NCBI GenBank assembly: GCA_934502905.1
Contig: CAKSVK010000006.1
Coordinates: 1-49,792 of the forward strand
Length of the DNA stretch: 49,792 bases
DNA from: an uncultured Chitinophagaceae bacterium
GTDB taxonomy: Bacteria; Bacteroidota; Bacteroidia; Chitinophagales; Chitinophagaceae
Direction: 5' to 3'
Position 1 is the first letter of the stretch. Each line of letters begins with the position of its first letter. Shown here piece by piece: positions 33,506 to 43,298 of this stretch. A program made the position numbers and the translations under genes. Below the pieces are notes generated by a model. The model worked only from the letters and a program-made list of their open reading frames with translations, was not told the origin of the DNA and ran no database searches.

Positions 33506-34273
33506 GTGAATACAGAATCATACCAGATCAGGCTTCCCCAGTTTGAAGGTCCATTCGACCTTCTGCTCTTTTTTATTGAGCGGGACGAACTGGACATCTA
33601 TGATATACAGATCACAAAGATCATAAACGACTTCCTGGCGTATATACATAATGCGGAAGAGCTGAATATAGAGCTCAGCAGTGAGTTCATCCTGTTTGTA
33701 TCTACCCTGATGCGTATCAAAGCAAAAATGCTGCTGCCCCGTAAAGAGCTGGACGCCCAGGGTAATGAGATAGATCCGAGGCAGGAGCTGGTAGACAAGA
33801 TCCTGGAATACAAACGCTTCAAAGAAGCTTCCGCAAAAATGGCGGAAATGGAAGCGATCCGGATGCTGATGGTAAAACGCGGTAACCTGCAGAAAGAGCT
33901 TAGCCAGATAGGAGAAGAAGCGGGAGAAGGAACGGAAATACAGACCATTACCATGTTCAAGCTGATGAAAGCCTTTGAACGGGTGATGCAGAAAGTTTAT
34001 GACAGGAACAACAGGCACCAGCACGTAGTGTATCAGTACAACTACACCATGGAGGATAGCCGGGATAACATGCTAAGGCTGCTGGAAGAAGAAAAAACAG
34101 TCAGCTTTGAAAAGATCTTCGAACAATGTGAGAACAGGATCCACGCTATTTTCTTTTTTCTCTCCCTGCTGGAATTGGTTCAGCAAAAATATATGACGAT
34201 CATTTCCGGTGAAGGGCGCAATAACTTTATTGTGGAATGGAATGAAGACAGGGAAGAGGAGCCCGACCTGTAA
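33506..34273 (+). CDS. scpA: Segregation and condensation protein A
   Basis: ScpA is the kleisin of the SMC-ScpAB condensin that compacts and separates the chromosome. The 255-residue protein has the N-terminal signature YQIRLPQFEGPFDLLLFFIERDELDIYDIQITKI, then STLMRIKAKMLLPRKE, and a winged C-terminal region (TVSFEKIFEQCENRIHAIFFFLSLLELVQQKYMTI). Starts with GTG at 33506. The dsbD gene follows 82 bp later on the same strand. No scpB or smc gene is in the window. Confidence 0.95.
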   Translation: MNTESYQIRLPQFEGPFDLLLFFIERDELDIYDIQITKIINDFLAYIHNAEELNIELSSEFILFVSTLMRIKAKMLLPRKELDAQGNEIDPRQELVDKILEYKRFKEASAKMAEMEAIRMLMVKRGNLQKELSQIGEEAGEGTEIQTITMFKLMKAFERVMQKVYDRNNRHQHVVYQYNYTMEDSRDNMLRLLEEEKTVSFEKIFEQCENRIHAIFFFLSLLELVQQKYMTIISGEGRNNFIVEWNEDREEEPDL

Positions 34274-34355
34274 CTACCAACCGTCACTGCTGCTTTTTTG
34301 TCTCCCGTTGTCCGGATAATAAGGACATAATACCTAATGCTAGAAACCGACAGAC

Positions 34356-36287
34356 ATGGCAAGATTTTTATTTTTTTCCCTTCTTTTTCTTCCCGTTTTT
34401 TTGAGTGCACAGGAATTTCCGGTAAAGTGGAATGTCAGCAGCGTTAAAAAAACAGACAATACATTTGCCGTTACGCTGAATGCACAGGTAGAAGCCGGGT
34501 GGCATGTATATGCGGAAAAACTGGAGGATATCGGTATTGAGGCATTGCAGCTGGTTTGGGACAATGATCATATTAAAAAAGCAGGCAACACTGCAGCAGA
34601 TCCGGCTGCCACTATAGTAAAAGATCCTCTTTTTGATAATATAGAGGTAAAAGCCTACACTGGCAATATTTCCATTATACAGGATATCACCATTGAAGGA
34701 GAGGTACCGGCTTCTTTGAAGGTAACCTTAAAAGGATTCGCCTCCAACAATGAGGAATTCGTTCCCATAGAAGAATCCGGTACGCTCATTTTTGAAGGAG
34801 GCGTTGTAAAAAATACCGCCGGTAAAGTAAAGATCAGCAGCATTGATGTCAACAATCCTGCATTTCCCTGCGGGGATGGTGTAAAAGAAGACAAAGGTCT
34901 GCTGACCGTTTTCCTGCTGGGGCTCGGCGGCGGCCTGATCGCATTACTGACTCCCTGTGTATTTCCCATGATCCCTGTGACGGTTTCGTTTTTTACCAAC
35001 CGGGCATCCAACAGGCAACAGGCGATCAAAAACGGAACGTTGTACGGCTTTTTCATTTTCCTGATATACATAGCTGCCAGCATTCCTTTTCATATTGCAG
35101 GCAATGTTCAGCCGGAGATCTTCAATAATATTTCTACCAATGCCTGGCTCAATGTGCTGTTCTTCGTCATTTTTATCATTTTCGCCATTTCATTTTTCGG
35201 GTATTTCGATATCACCATTCCTTCCGGTATTGCCGGCAAGGTAGATGCCAAAGGCGGGCTTGGCAGCACTGGTGGTATTTTTTTCATGGCGCTTACCCTG
35301 GTGATCGTCTCCTTTTCCTGTACAGGCGTTATATTAGGAACCTTATTGGTTGGCACAGCTTCCGACGGAGCCTGGCCGCTGACAGCGGGTATGGCCGGCT
35401 TTGGTACCGCATTGGCCCTGCCGTTTGCATTATTCGCCATATTCCCCAACTGGCTGAAGTCTTTGCCAAAAAGCGGCGGCTGGCTGGATACGGTAAAGAA
35501 AGTACTGGCTTTCGTGGAGCTGGCGCTTGCTTTCAAGTTCCTTTCCAATGCCGATCTGGTAGAGCACTGGGGGCTGCTGAAACGGGAGGTTTTTATCGGT
35601 CTCTGGATACTGATCGCCGTTGGCCTGGGGCTATACCTGTTTGGCTGGTTGCGGCTTCCACATGATTATAAAGGACAAAAAATATCAACAGGACGGAAAA
35701 TTCTCGGGGCAATCGCTTTTGCTTTTGCCATATACCTGGTGCCCGGGCTCAGCAACACACCTGCGGCTAACCTCAAGCTGTTGAGCGGGTTTCCTCCGCC
35801 ATTGAGTTATAGTGTATATGGAGCTTCCAATGCACATGGTAAAGGAGTAGAGCCCGACGTAATAAATGATTATGAAAAGGCGGTGCAACTTGCCAAGGAA
35901 CAAAACAAACCGATCCTGATAGACTTTACCGGTTGGGCCTGCGTGAACTGCCGCAAAATGGAAGAGCAGGTCTGGACAGATCCCGCCGTTTCAGCTTTGA
36001 TCAGGGAAAACTATATCCTGGTTTCACTGTACGTAGACGACCGTAAAAAGCTGCCGGCAGAGGACCGGTTTACCTATGCCCTGGCCGATGGTAAAGAAAA
36101 GGAGATCAATAAGATAGGTGATTTGTGGGCAACCTTCCAGTCCGAGAACTTCGTTAATTCTGCGCAGCCGCTGTATGCAGTGGTCAGTCCTGAGGGCAGG
36201 CTGATGACAAATCCGGTTGGTTATACCCCTAACATCGGCAAATACAGGGAATGGCTGGAGTGTGGCCTGAGACCAATAGAAAAATAA
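34356..36287 (+). CDS. dsbD: Thiol:disulfide interchange protein DsbD
   Basis: DsbD moves reducing power from cytoplasmic thioredoxin to the periplasm, for cytochrome c maturation and disulfide isomerisation. The 643-residue protein has a signal peptide (LPVFLSAQ), an N-terminal DsbD-alpha-like domain (about 20-165), a transmembrane CcdA-type domain of about eight helices with its redox pair Cys201 (LLTPCVFPMIPVT) and Cys322 (SFSCTGVILG), and a C-terminal thioredoxin domain with WACVNC (Cys529, Cys532). All active cysteines are present. It could support the many c-type cytochromes in this window (NorC and the three cytochrome proteins at 21.8-31.7 kb). Confidence 0.93.
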   Translation: MARFLFFSLLFLPVFLSAQEFPVKWNVSSVKKTDNTFAVTLNAQVEAGWHVYAEKLEDIGIEALQLVWDNDHIKKAGNTAADPAATIVKDPLFDNIEVKAYTGNISIIQDITIEGEVPASLKVTLKGFASNNEEFVPIEESGTLIFEGGVVKNTAGKVKISSIDVNNPAFPCGDGVKEDKGLLTVFLLGLGGGLIALLTPCVFPMIPVTVSFFTNRASNRQQAIKNGTLYGFFIFLIYIAASIPFHIAGNVQPEIFNNISTNAWLNVLFFVIFIIFAISFFGYFDITIPSGIAGKVDAKGGLGSTGGIFFMALTLVIVSFSCTGVILGTLLVGTASDGAWPLTAGMAGFGTALALPFALFAIFPNWLKSLPKSGGWLDTVKKVLAFVELALAFKFLSNADLVEHWGLLKREVFIGLWILIAVGLGLYLFGWLRLPHDYKGQKISTGRKILGAIAFAFAIYLVPGLSNTPAANLKLLSGFPPPLSYSVYGASNAHGKGVEPDVINDYEKAVQLAKEQNKPILIDFTGWACVNCRKMEEQVWTDPAVSALIRENYILVSLYVDDRKKLPAEDRFTYALADGKEKEINKIGDLWATFQSENFVNSAQPLYAVVSPEGRLMTNPVGYTPNIGKYREWLECGLRPIEK

Positions 36288-36326
36288 AAATTCTTCCTAC
36301 ATTTAGCCATAAAATACCTGCAACTT

Positions 36327-37910
36327 ATGGCTATACGTATGACCGATGATCAACCCGATCGGCCGGAACAGTTCAATGATAATTCGGGAGGAAGAAGAGG
36401 TGGAGGCGGCTCCGGCGGCGGACTATTTGCACTCATTCCACTCCTGATACGGATCTTCGGGTTCAAAGGGATCCTTGTTATTGCAGCATTGGGCTTTGGC
36501 GCTTATTTCCTGCTGGGCCGCGAAGGCTGCGGTAATATCATATCGCAGGCAGGCAGCCTGGCCACAGGAGGATTTCTGGATCCGAAGGAATTTCAGAAAG
36601 CAAATATTTATGAGTCATTAGACGAAGACGATACCCGCAACCCGTTGCCGGAAGCGGCTAACCTTCAACGTTATGCACCCGCCGTCGGCAACCAGGGGCA
36701 GCAGGGCAGCTGTGTGGCCTGGAGCAGCGCATATGCGGCCCGCACCATACTGGAATCTTCCCGCTCCAACACCAACCCGGATCAACTGGTGTTCAGTCCT
36801 GCCTTTTTATACAACCAGATCGGGCTGGAGAATTGCCAGGGTTCTTATATTCAGCGGGCAATGGATTACATGACCAAACAGGGGTCCGTTCCATACGACC
36901 AGTTTCCTTATACCGACCAGGATTGCAGCAGGCAGCCTTCCGGGGGATTGGTGCAGGCAGCATCCCAATTTAAAATGAGGGGGTTCAACCGCCTGACGAA
37001 AGGAAATACGGAAGAGCTGGACATGCGGGCCATTAAAGAAAATCTTGCACAGGGTGCGCCCGTGGTGATCGGCATGATGGTAGGGGAAAGCTTTATGCAG
37101 TCCATGCAGGGGCAGGATGTATGGCGCGCCGCGCCGGGCGATCCTTCCATGATGGGTTTTGGCGGGCATGCTATGTGTGTAGTGGGTTATGACGACAGGC
37201 AATATGGCGGTTCCTTTTTAATTATGAACAGTTGGGGACCGGAATGGGGCAACAATGGATTTGCCTGGGTACGTTATCCCGATTTTCAGCATTATGTAAG
37301 AGAAGCTTACGGTCTGGAGCCGATGGCCAAAACCGGCACAGCAGCCAACGCAACTTTCCAGGCCGAAATCGGCCTGGTGGAAGTGGAGTACGATGGCAAT
37401 AAAACCGCCCGGAAAGGATACATTCCGCTGAAGCTGGTGAACGGCTACCGTTTTGAAACAACAGCGCCGGTAAAGCAGGGTATCCGTTTTAAAATGGAAG
37501 TAAAAAACTCAACGGAGTGTTACACTTATGTTTTTGGTAAGGAAACCGACGGAACAAGCTTCACCTTATTTCCCTATCCTGATCAAAACGATCCCACAAA
37601 AACAAAATATTCTCCTTTCTGCGGCATTACAGGTTACCGGCTTTTTCCAAAGGATAAAAGCATGACCCCGGACAGCATCGGCAACCGCGATGTGATCGCC
37701 ATCGTGGTAAGTAAAAAGGAACTGGACTGGTATAAGCTGAATGCTGCCATCAGCCAGCAGCCCGGCGCAGACTATGCAACGAGGGTGCTAAAAACACTGG
37801 GACAAAGTACAGGTATAAGATACAGCCATACCGGCAGCGGTACCATCCAACTGCAGGGTCCGGCAACAGAAAACCAGGTAGCGGCCTGTATTGTGGAGAT
37901 CAGCAAGTAG
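36327..37910 (+). CDS. Membrane-anchored C1 (papain-like) peptidase
   Basis: A 527-residue protein with a Gly-rich N-terminus (about 20-33), one membrane helix (about 45-64) and a papain-fold domain. The catalytic triad is clear: Cys129 in GNQGQQGSCVAWSSAYA, His281 in GFGGHAMCVVGY, and Asn301 in IMNSWGPEWGNNG. The C-terminal part (about 345-527), with KNSTECYTYVFGKETDG and FTLFPYPDQNDP, is like the caspase-associated or GRP-type envelope domain found behind bacterial peptidases. It would be anchored with the peptidase outside the cytoplasm. The N-terminal GGRRGGGGSGGGL-helix resembles that of the bacterial YpfJ zinc peptidases. It follows dsbD by 39 bp. Confidence 0.85.
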   Translation: MAIRMTDDQPDRPEQFNDNSGGRRGGGGSGGGLFALIPLLIRIFGFKGILVIAALGFGAYFLLGREGCGNIISQAGSLATGGFLDPKEFQKANIYESLDEDDTRNPLPEAANLQRYAPAVGNQGQQGSCVAWSSAYAARTILESSRSNTNPDQLVFSPAFLYNQIGLENCQGSYIQRAMDYMTKQGSVPYDQFPYTDQDCSRQPSGGLVQAASQFKMRGFNRLTKGNTEELDMRAIKENLAQGAPVVIGMMVGESFMQSMQGQDVWRAAPGDPSMMGFGGHAMCVVGYDDRQYGGSFLIMNSWGPEWGNNGFAWVRYPDFQHYVREAYGLEPMAKTGTAANATFQAEIGLVEVEYDGNKTARKGYIPLKLVNGYRFETTAPVKQGIRFKMEVKNSTECYTYVFGKETDGTSFTLFPYPDQNDPTKTKYSPFCGITGYRLFPKDKSMTPDSIGNRDVIAIVVSKKELDWYKLNAAISQQPGADYATRVLKTLGQSTGIRYSHTGSGTIQLQGPATENQVAACIVEISK

Positions 37911-37931
37911 TTGTTCATAAATGAGTAAACA

Positions 37932-38525
37932 TTGCCCCGCATAGAAACATATGAAGATTGGGAGCTGATGGCCCGTTTGAAAGAAAACGATACCGGTTGT
38001 TTTCTTGAGCTGTATAACCGCTATCATATGGGCGTTTATAACGGGGCTATTTATTTCCTGAAGCATCCGCAGGTGGCGGAAGACGTGGTGCAGGAAACCT
38101 TCCTGAAAATATGGGAAATAAGACACCGGTTGCAACCTCATTTATCGTTTGCCGCCTACCTGTACAGGATCAGCCGGAACATCTCGTTCAAGATGTTGAA
38201 GAAAATAGCGAACGATCACATCCTCCGGAGCCAGGTATCCATTCTTTATGAAATAGAAACAAACAATCCCGAAAAGAGCTTTCAGTGGCAGGAATACCAG
38301 CGCCTGCTGGAAAGCGCCATTAACAAGCTTCCTGACCAGCGCCGGAAAGTATTTCAGCTCTGCAGGCAAAGCAATAAAACATACGAGGAAGTAGCCAGTG
38401 AGCTCGGCATATCACGCAATACTGTAAAGGAACATATGGTAAAGGCCATGCAGGATATCCGCAGCTATTTCTTCCGTTTCGGCGACGTTTCCCTGCTGCT
38501 TTTCCTTTTTCCGCATCTTCATTAA
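37932..38525 (+). CDS. ECF sigma-70 factor of a SusCD locus
   Basis: A 197-residue ECF sigma factor of the Bacteroidota FecI-like type. Region 2 is FLELYNRYHMGVYNGAIYFLKHPQVAEDVVQETFLKIWEIR and region 4 is LPDQRRKVFQLCRQSNKTYEEVASELGISRNTVKEHMVKAMQDIRSYF. The frame opens at TTG 37932; an ATG at 37921 is in a different frame and ends quickly, and an internal ATG (37967) would remove the first dozen residues. It heads the FecR-SusC-SusD-sulfatase series. In such loci the sigma factor is freed by its FecR partner when the SusC-like transporter engages its glycan. Confidence 0.88.
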   Translation: MPRIETYEDWELMARLKENDTGCFLELYNRYHMGVYNGAIYFLKHPQVAEDVVQETFLKIWEIRHRLQPHLSFAAYLYRISRNISFKMLKKIANDHILRSQVSILYEIETNNPEKSFQWQEYQRLLESAINKLPDQRRKVFQLCRQSNKTYEEVASELGISRNTVKEHMVKAMQDIRSYFFRFGDVSLLLFLFPHLH

Positions 38526-38614
38526 AAAATCTTTTTTTTAACCCACCCTCTTTCCGCATTCCGGGATTATTAATACCGGCTGTCAATTGGTGTGGATTTT
38601 TAATTACCGGTCAA

Positions 38615-39808
38615 ATGAAAGATAATCTCTACTACAAACAACTGTTCAAACGCTACCTTAATAATGAATGTACGCCAGAAGAGCTGGAAGAGCTCTTAGA
38701 CTATGTCCGGGGGGACGAAGCCAACAAGATGATCGTTGAAGCTTTTCAGGGCGCCGGCAATAAGATCAGGAGTGAAAGAGAAACGGAGAAAACAGCCTGG
38801 GCAGAGCGGATACGAAAAGAGTTGCGTAAGATGGGGAAGACAAAAGTGGTCCCGTTTTACCGGAAACGGTTTTTTTCAGCCGCAGCTGCGGTCTGTCTTG
38901 TTGTGCTTTGCTGGGCATTCTTTTACTTTTTGAGCCGTCCTCAAAAGGAGACGGTGACGGAAATTGTTGAAATACACCACCCGATCTTGCCGGGAAAGGA
39001 AAAAGCGACTTTAACCCTTGCAGACGGATCGGTAATTGAATTGAGCGGGGAAAATAACGGGAACATCGCTACGCAGGGAAACAGCCGGATCAGCAATATA
39101 GATGGAGAGCTCAAATATTCCTTATCCGCAACAAAAGAAAAAGCAACCCTGTATAATGTTATCCATACGCCAAGAGGGGGTCAGTATACTGTTGTGCTGG
39201 CAGACGGAAGCAAGGTTTGGTTGAATTCTTCTTCTTCCCTGCGATTTCCTGCCACTTTTAATGAGACGGAAAGACGCGTGGAGCTGACAGGGGAAGGATA
39301 TTTTGAGATTGCACCCTCCCGGCTTCCTTCAGGAAAGAGGATCCCCTTTTTTGTAAACGTAAACAATGTATGGAATCCTGGTCTGGTGGAGGCTTTGGGA
39401 ACGCATTTTAACATTATGGCTTATGAAGATGAGGAGTCTGTAAATACCACTTTGCTGGAAGGCGCTGTAAAAGTAGATATGAACAACCAAACTGTTGTAC
39501 TAAAGCCGGGAGAACAGGCCCACGCGGTATCCGACAAAGCAATAGCAGTAAGCTCTTCCGTGGATACGGACAATGTGATAGCCTGGAAAAACGGGATGTT
39601 CTTTTTCTACAGCGAAAATATTCAAAGCATCATGCGCCAGATCAGCAGATGGTACGATATAGAAGTATCATATAAAGGAGCCGTCAGCAGGGAGTCTTTT
39701 TCCGGGATCGTCAGCAGGGAAAGTAACCTGGAGCAGGTTTTGAAGATCATGGAAGCGGGCGGGGTGAAATTTACAATTGAGGGACGCAAAATAATTGTTA
39801 TGCAATAA
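38615..39808 (+). CDS. FecR-family anti-sigma factor
   Basis: A 397-residue single-pass membrane protein. It has a cytoplasmic N-terminal sigma-binding region (about 1-88, FKRYLNNECTPEELEELLDYV), one membrane helix (about 89-109, FFSAAAAVCLVVLCWAFFYF), and a periplasmic FecR domain (HTPRGGQYTVVLADGSKVWLNSSSSLRFP, VELTGEGYFEIA, VEALGTHFNIMAYEDE, LLEGAVKV, LKPGEQA), ending in a STN-like segment (FSGIVSRESNLEQVLKIMEAGGVKFTIEGRKIIV) common in the SusC-linked group. It lies 89 bp after the sigma gene and just before SusC, so it is the signal-transducing partner for this locus. Confidence 0.94.
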   Translation: MKDNLYYKQLFKRYLNNECTPEELEELLDYVRGDEANKMIVEAFQGAGNKIRSERETEKTAWAERIRKELRKMGKTKVVPFYRKRFFSAAAAVCLVVLCWAFFYFLSRPQKETVTEIVEIHHPILPGKEKATLTLADGSVIELSGENNGNIATQGNSRISNIDGELKYSLSATKEKATLYNVIHTPRGGQYTVVLADGSKVWLNSSSSLRFPATFNETERRVELTGEGYFEIAPSRLPSGKRIPFFVNVNNVWNPGLVEALGTHFNIMAYEDEESVNTTLLEGAVKVDMNNQTVVLKPGEQAHAVSDKAIAVSSSVDTDNVIAWKNGMFFFYSENIQSIMRQISRWYDIEVSYKGAVSRESFSGIVSRESNLEQVLKIMEAGGVKFTIEGRKIIVMQ

Positions 39809-39929
39809 AATAAGTGATTCGTCCAAAAAAGCAGGAAGTGTTGGTACAACCTCCTGCGTATCGTTTGGATCAATCATTATAAACAAACGGCTAAGTATTG
39901 TCTATTTTTTAACCAAACAACACAAAAGT

Positions 39930-42900
39930 ATGAATTTAATGACTGCTTGCTTCCTGCCCCCCGGCAGGAAATCAATTGTCAAAGCGCTGCTCGTTATGAA
40001 ACTAATGTCTGTCTTTTTATTGGCTATTTGCCTGCAGGTAAGCGCCAGAGGGGTTTCCCAAACAATCACGTTATCAGAGAAAAAGATCACCCTACAAAAG
40101 GTCTTCAAAAAGATAAACCAGCAATCGGGGTTCCGTTTTTTTTACAAGGATGCATTGCTGGATAAGGCCGGCAAAATTGATATCCATGTAAAGAACGCTC
40201 CTCTTCAGCAGGTGCTGGACATCTGCCTGCAGAACCTGCCTGTTACCTATTCTGTTATTGAAAAAACAATAGTCATAAAAGAGAAGGCCGTAACAGCAGA
40301 AGAAAAAAAGCCGGCTGTTACGTTTGCCGAGATCAGGGGCGTGGTGAGAGATGAAAAAGGAGAGCCCATAGCAGGTGTTTCTATTGTGATAAAAGGAACG
40401 CCGAAAGGCACAAGCACCAACGAAAAAGGAGAGTTTGTGATCGATGCCCGCGAAGGTGATGAGCTGGAATTTTCAATTGTAGGATACAGGAACAAAGCAG
40501 TGACTATTGGCAAGACCAGCAGCCTGAATATTATCATGGAAATTGACATAGCGGAGGAAAAAGATATTGTGGTGGTAGGATATGGCGTACAAAGAAAAGT
40601 AAGCACCACCAGTGCGGTGTCGCAAATAAAGAACGAAGACCTGGTCAGGCGGCCGGTATCCAATTTGCAACAGGCGCTACAGGGACAGGCCCCGGGGCTG
40701 ACAGTGCTGGACAGGGGAGGCGAGCCGGGGAAATCTGCTGCTACGATAAGAGTACGCGGCATCACCACATTTTCCGGCAACAACGACAACAGCTCACCGC
40801 TGATCATCGTGGACGGGGTAGAGCAGCCCATGTTCAATCTTAACCCGGAGGATGTTGAAAGCATTTCTGTTTTGAAAGACGCCTCGTCCACAGCCATCTA
40901 CGGGTCAAGAGCTGCCAACGGAGTGGTACTGATCACCACGAAACGGGCAAAAGCAGGTAAAGTCCGGGCAGCCTACAGCGGCTACTACGCGATACAAAAG
41001 TCTGCGAACAACCCGGAAAACATGGAGACTGAAAACTATATGCGCTACCAGCAGCTGGCATATACCAACCAGGAGCTTGCCATACCTGCAAGATATTCAG
41101 ATTCCGCTATCAACGGCTGGGTAAATGCCACCGACAGGTATAGATATCCTCATGCCAATACCTGGTTTCAAACAGTGTTAAAAGCAGCGCCCCAGCATAG
41201 CCACAATATATCACTCAGCGGGGGTAACGAGTTCTCCCGCACACGGGTCAGCATGCGGTATATGGACCAGGACGGAATAGCACCGAATTATGGCGCAAAT
41301 ATCCGTGAGTTCCGCATCAGCAACGATATGCAGCTTTTTCCAAAGCTCAGGCTGAGCAGTGATTTTAACTACCGGTATAACCTGTCAAAAAGCCCTTTTG
41401 CTACCGATGTCTTCAACCGCTTCCTGCATGGAACGCTCTTTGCCACACCCAAATACCCCGACGGAACATACGGGCTCAGCCAGCAGGGATTCAACCCACT
41501 TTTGTTAGCCGAAAAATCAGGTTACAGGCGCCTTGCCACCAATTTCCTCTTTGCAAACGGCAAGCTCGACTACGAAGTATTGGAAGGGTTGACCCTCACA
41601 GCCCAGGTTTCGGCGGTTATGGATTTTTCAGGACAAAAAGCATACAGGAATACCGTTGACAACTTTGACAATATCACAGGCAGGCGTTATCAGATCGCCA
41701 ACAACACATTAACTGAAAACCGTTATCACTACCGTGAAATTACCACCAACTACCTGGCAAATTATACAAAGCAGGTGGGAGATCATGAGATAAAAGGACT
41801 CCTGGGGTTTTCGGAGCTGTATAACAGCGGGGATACGCTTACTGCCTACCGGGAAAGATTTTACAACAACGATATTCAATCCATGGGGCAGGGCGCTAAC
41901 GACCCTACCAAAGACAACGGTGGCCGTGAATACAAATTCGGGCTACGCTCTTATTTCGCAAGGTTGAATTATTCTTTTGATCAGAAATACCTGCTGGAAA
42001 TAAACGGACGCTACGATGGCTCTTCCCGTTTTACGGGAAACAGGCAGTATAGTTTCTTCCCTTCTTTTTCCGCGGCATGGAGAATTACGGAAGAATCATT
42101 CTTTGCAGACCTGAATACGCCTTTTAATGAGTTAAAGATAAGAGGATCATGGGGGCAAACGGGGAACCAGACGGTTCCGCTATATAGCTATTATGCATCC
42201 CTGTCCCAGGGTTCCTACAGCTTTGGAGGACAAACCGCAGCTACCCTGTCGCAAACCGTGCTGGCAGATCCTACCATATCATGGGAAACAAATACCCAAA
42301 CCGATATAGGGCTGGAAGGCGCATTGTTCAACAACAGGCTGTCTTTTTCTGCGGATTATTATAAAAAAAGAACAACAGATATTTTACTGGCGCTGCCATT
42401 ACCCGTTGTAACAGGTTTTGCTACCTCGTCTCAAAATGCCGGTACGATCGATAATAAAGGATTTGAGTTTTCTGTCGGATACCGCGATAATTCCCATGTT
42501 GTAAAATATTCGTTCAGCGCTAATATGGCGATCAACAAAAACGAGGTGATCGACCTTAAAGGCGGCGGACCTTTTATTAACAACTCTTACGACCTGGATC
42601 CGCGGTATATAGTAAAAGTAGGTTTACCATTCAATGCGCACTGGGGTTACAAAACAGAGGGCTATTTTCAAAGCCAGCAGGAAATTGATAACTATCCTAC
42701 CATTGCCCCCAATACCAAGCCCGGCGACGTAAAATATGTTGACCTGAATAAAGACGGGCAAATTAATGCAGACGACTGGACCATGATCGGCAACCCGTTC
42801 CCTAAATACACTTTTGGTGCGGTGGCCGACATCAGCTACCGGGGATTCTCGCTGAACCTGCTCTTCCAGGGTGCCGCAGATGTAGATACCCGCCTGTCCG

Positions 42901-43277
42901 GAGCGCTTTCCGAATACGGCATTTTTGAAGGCTTTACCCATAAGATCATCACGGATAATTACTGGACACCGGAGCGCCGTGACGCCAAGTTCCCGCTGCC
43001 CCGCAAAAGTGATCAACGAAACGTAAATACCTCTGACAGGTTAATAATTGACGGCTCTTACCTGCGGCTGAAAAATCTTCAGCTGTCTTATACCGTGCCG
43101 GCTGCTATATTGAAGAAAGCTGGCTTGAGCACCGCAAGGGTATACCTGGCAGGCACAAACCTGCTCACTTTCTCCAGGCTGAATGAATGGAATCTTGATC
43201 CGGAAGCACAATCCGGAAGAGGTGATTATTTTCCGCAAACAAGGTTATACACGCTCGGCGTAAACCTTAATTTTTAA
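39930..43277 (+). CDS. SusC/RagA TonB-linked outer-membrane transporter
   Basis: Start taken at ATG 39930; the frame is open back to 39795, but that part lacks a signal peptide and overlaps fecR. The 1115-residue protein has a signal peptide (LLAICLQVSARG), a STN secretin/TonB short N-terminal domain (about 28-90) that signals to FecR, a carboxypeptidase-D-like domain (IRGVVRDEKGEPIAGVSIVIKGT), a plug with the SusC signature (VVVGYGVQRK, VIDGVEQPM-like, SSTAIYGSRAANGVVLITTK), and a long TonB-dependent beta-barrel ending in an aromatic-rich strand (LYTLGVNLNF). It imports oligosaccharides with its SusD partner 21 bp downstream. Confidence 0.95.
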   Translation: MNLMTACFLPPGRKSIVKALLVMKLMSVFLLAICLQVSARGVSQTITLSEKKITLQKVFKKINQQSGFRFFYKDALLDKAGKIDIHVKNAPLQQVLDICLQNLPVTYSVIEKTIVIKEKAVTAEEKKPAVTFAEIRGVVRDEKGEPIAGVSIVIKGTPKGTSTNEKGEFVIDAREGDELEFSIVGYRNKAVTIGKTSSLNIIMEIDIAEEKDIVVVGYGVQRKVSTTSAVSQIKNEDLVRRPVSNLQQALQGQAPGLTVLDRGGEPGKSAATIRVRGITTFSGNNDNSSPLIIVDGVEQPMFNLNPEDVESISVLKDASSTAIYGSRAANGVVLITTKRAKAGKVRAAYSGYYAIQKSANNPENMETENYMRYQQLAYTNQELAIPARYSDSAINGWVNATDRYRYPHANTWFQTVLKAAPQHSHNISLSGGNEFSRTRVSMRYMDQDGIAPNYGANIREFRISNDMQLFPKLRLSSDFNYRYNLSKSPFATDVFNRFLHGTLFATPKYPDGTYGLSQQGFNPLLLAEKSGYRRLATNFLFANGKLDYEVLEGLTLTAQVSAVMDFSGQKAYRNTVDNFDNITGRRYQIANNTLTENRYHYREITTNYLANYTKQVGDHEIKGLLGFSELYNSGDTLTAYRERFYNNDIQSMGQGANDPTKDNGGREYKFGLRSYFARLNYSFDQKYLLEINGRYDGSSRFTGNRQYSFFPSFSAAWRITEESFFADLNTPFNELKIRGSWGQTGNQTVPLYSYYASLSQGSYSFGGQTAATLSQTVLADPTISWETNTQTDIGLEGALFNNRLSFSADYYKKRTTDILLALPLPVVTGFATSSQNAGTIDNKGFEFSVGYRDNSHVVKYSFSANMAINKNEVIDLKGGGPFINNSYDLDPRYIVKVGLPFNAHWGYKTEGYFQSQQEIDNYPTIAPNTKPGDVKYVDLNKDGQINADDWTMIGNPFPKYTFGAVADISYRGFSLNLLFQGAADVDTRLSGALSEYGIFEGFTHKIITDNYWTPERRDAKFPLPRKSDQRNVNTSDRLIIDGSYLRLKNLQLSYTVPAAILKKAGLSTARVYLAGTNLLTFSRLNEWNLDPEAQSGRGDYFPQTRLYTLGVNLNF

Positions 43278-43298
43278 CTTTCTAAATATCGTTGAAAC

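Noticed and set aside
39795..39929. Upstream extension of the SusC gene by 45 residues
   Set aside because: It overlaps the end of the FecR gene and puts non-secretory sequence before the signal peptide; ATG 39930 is far more likely.
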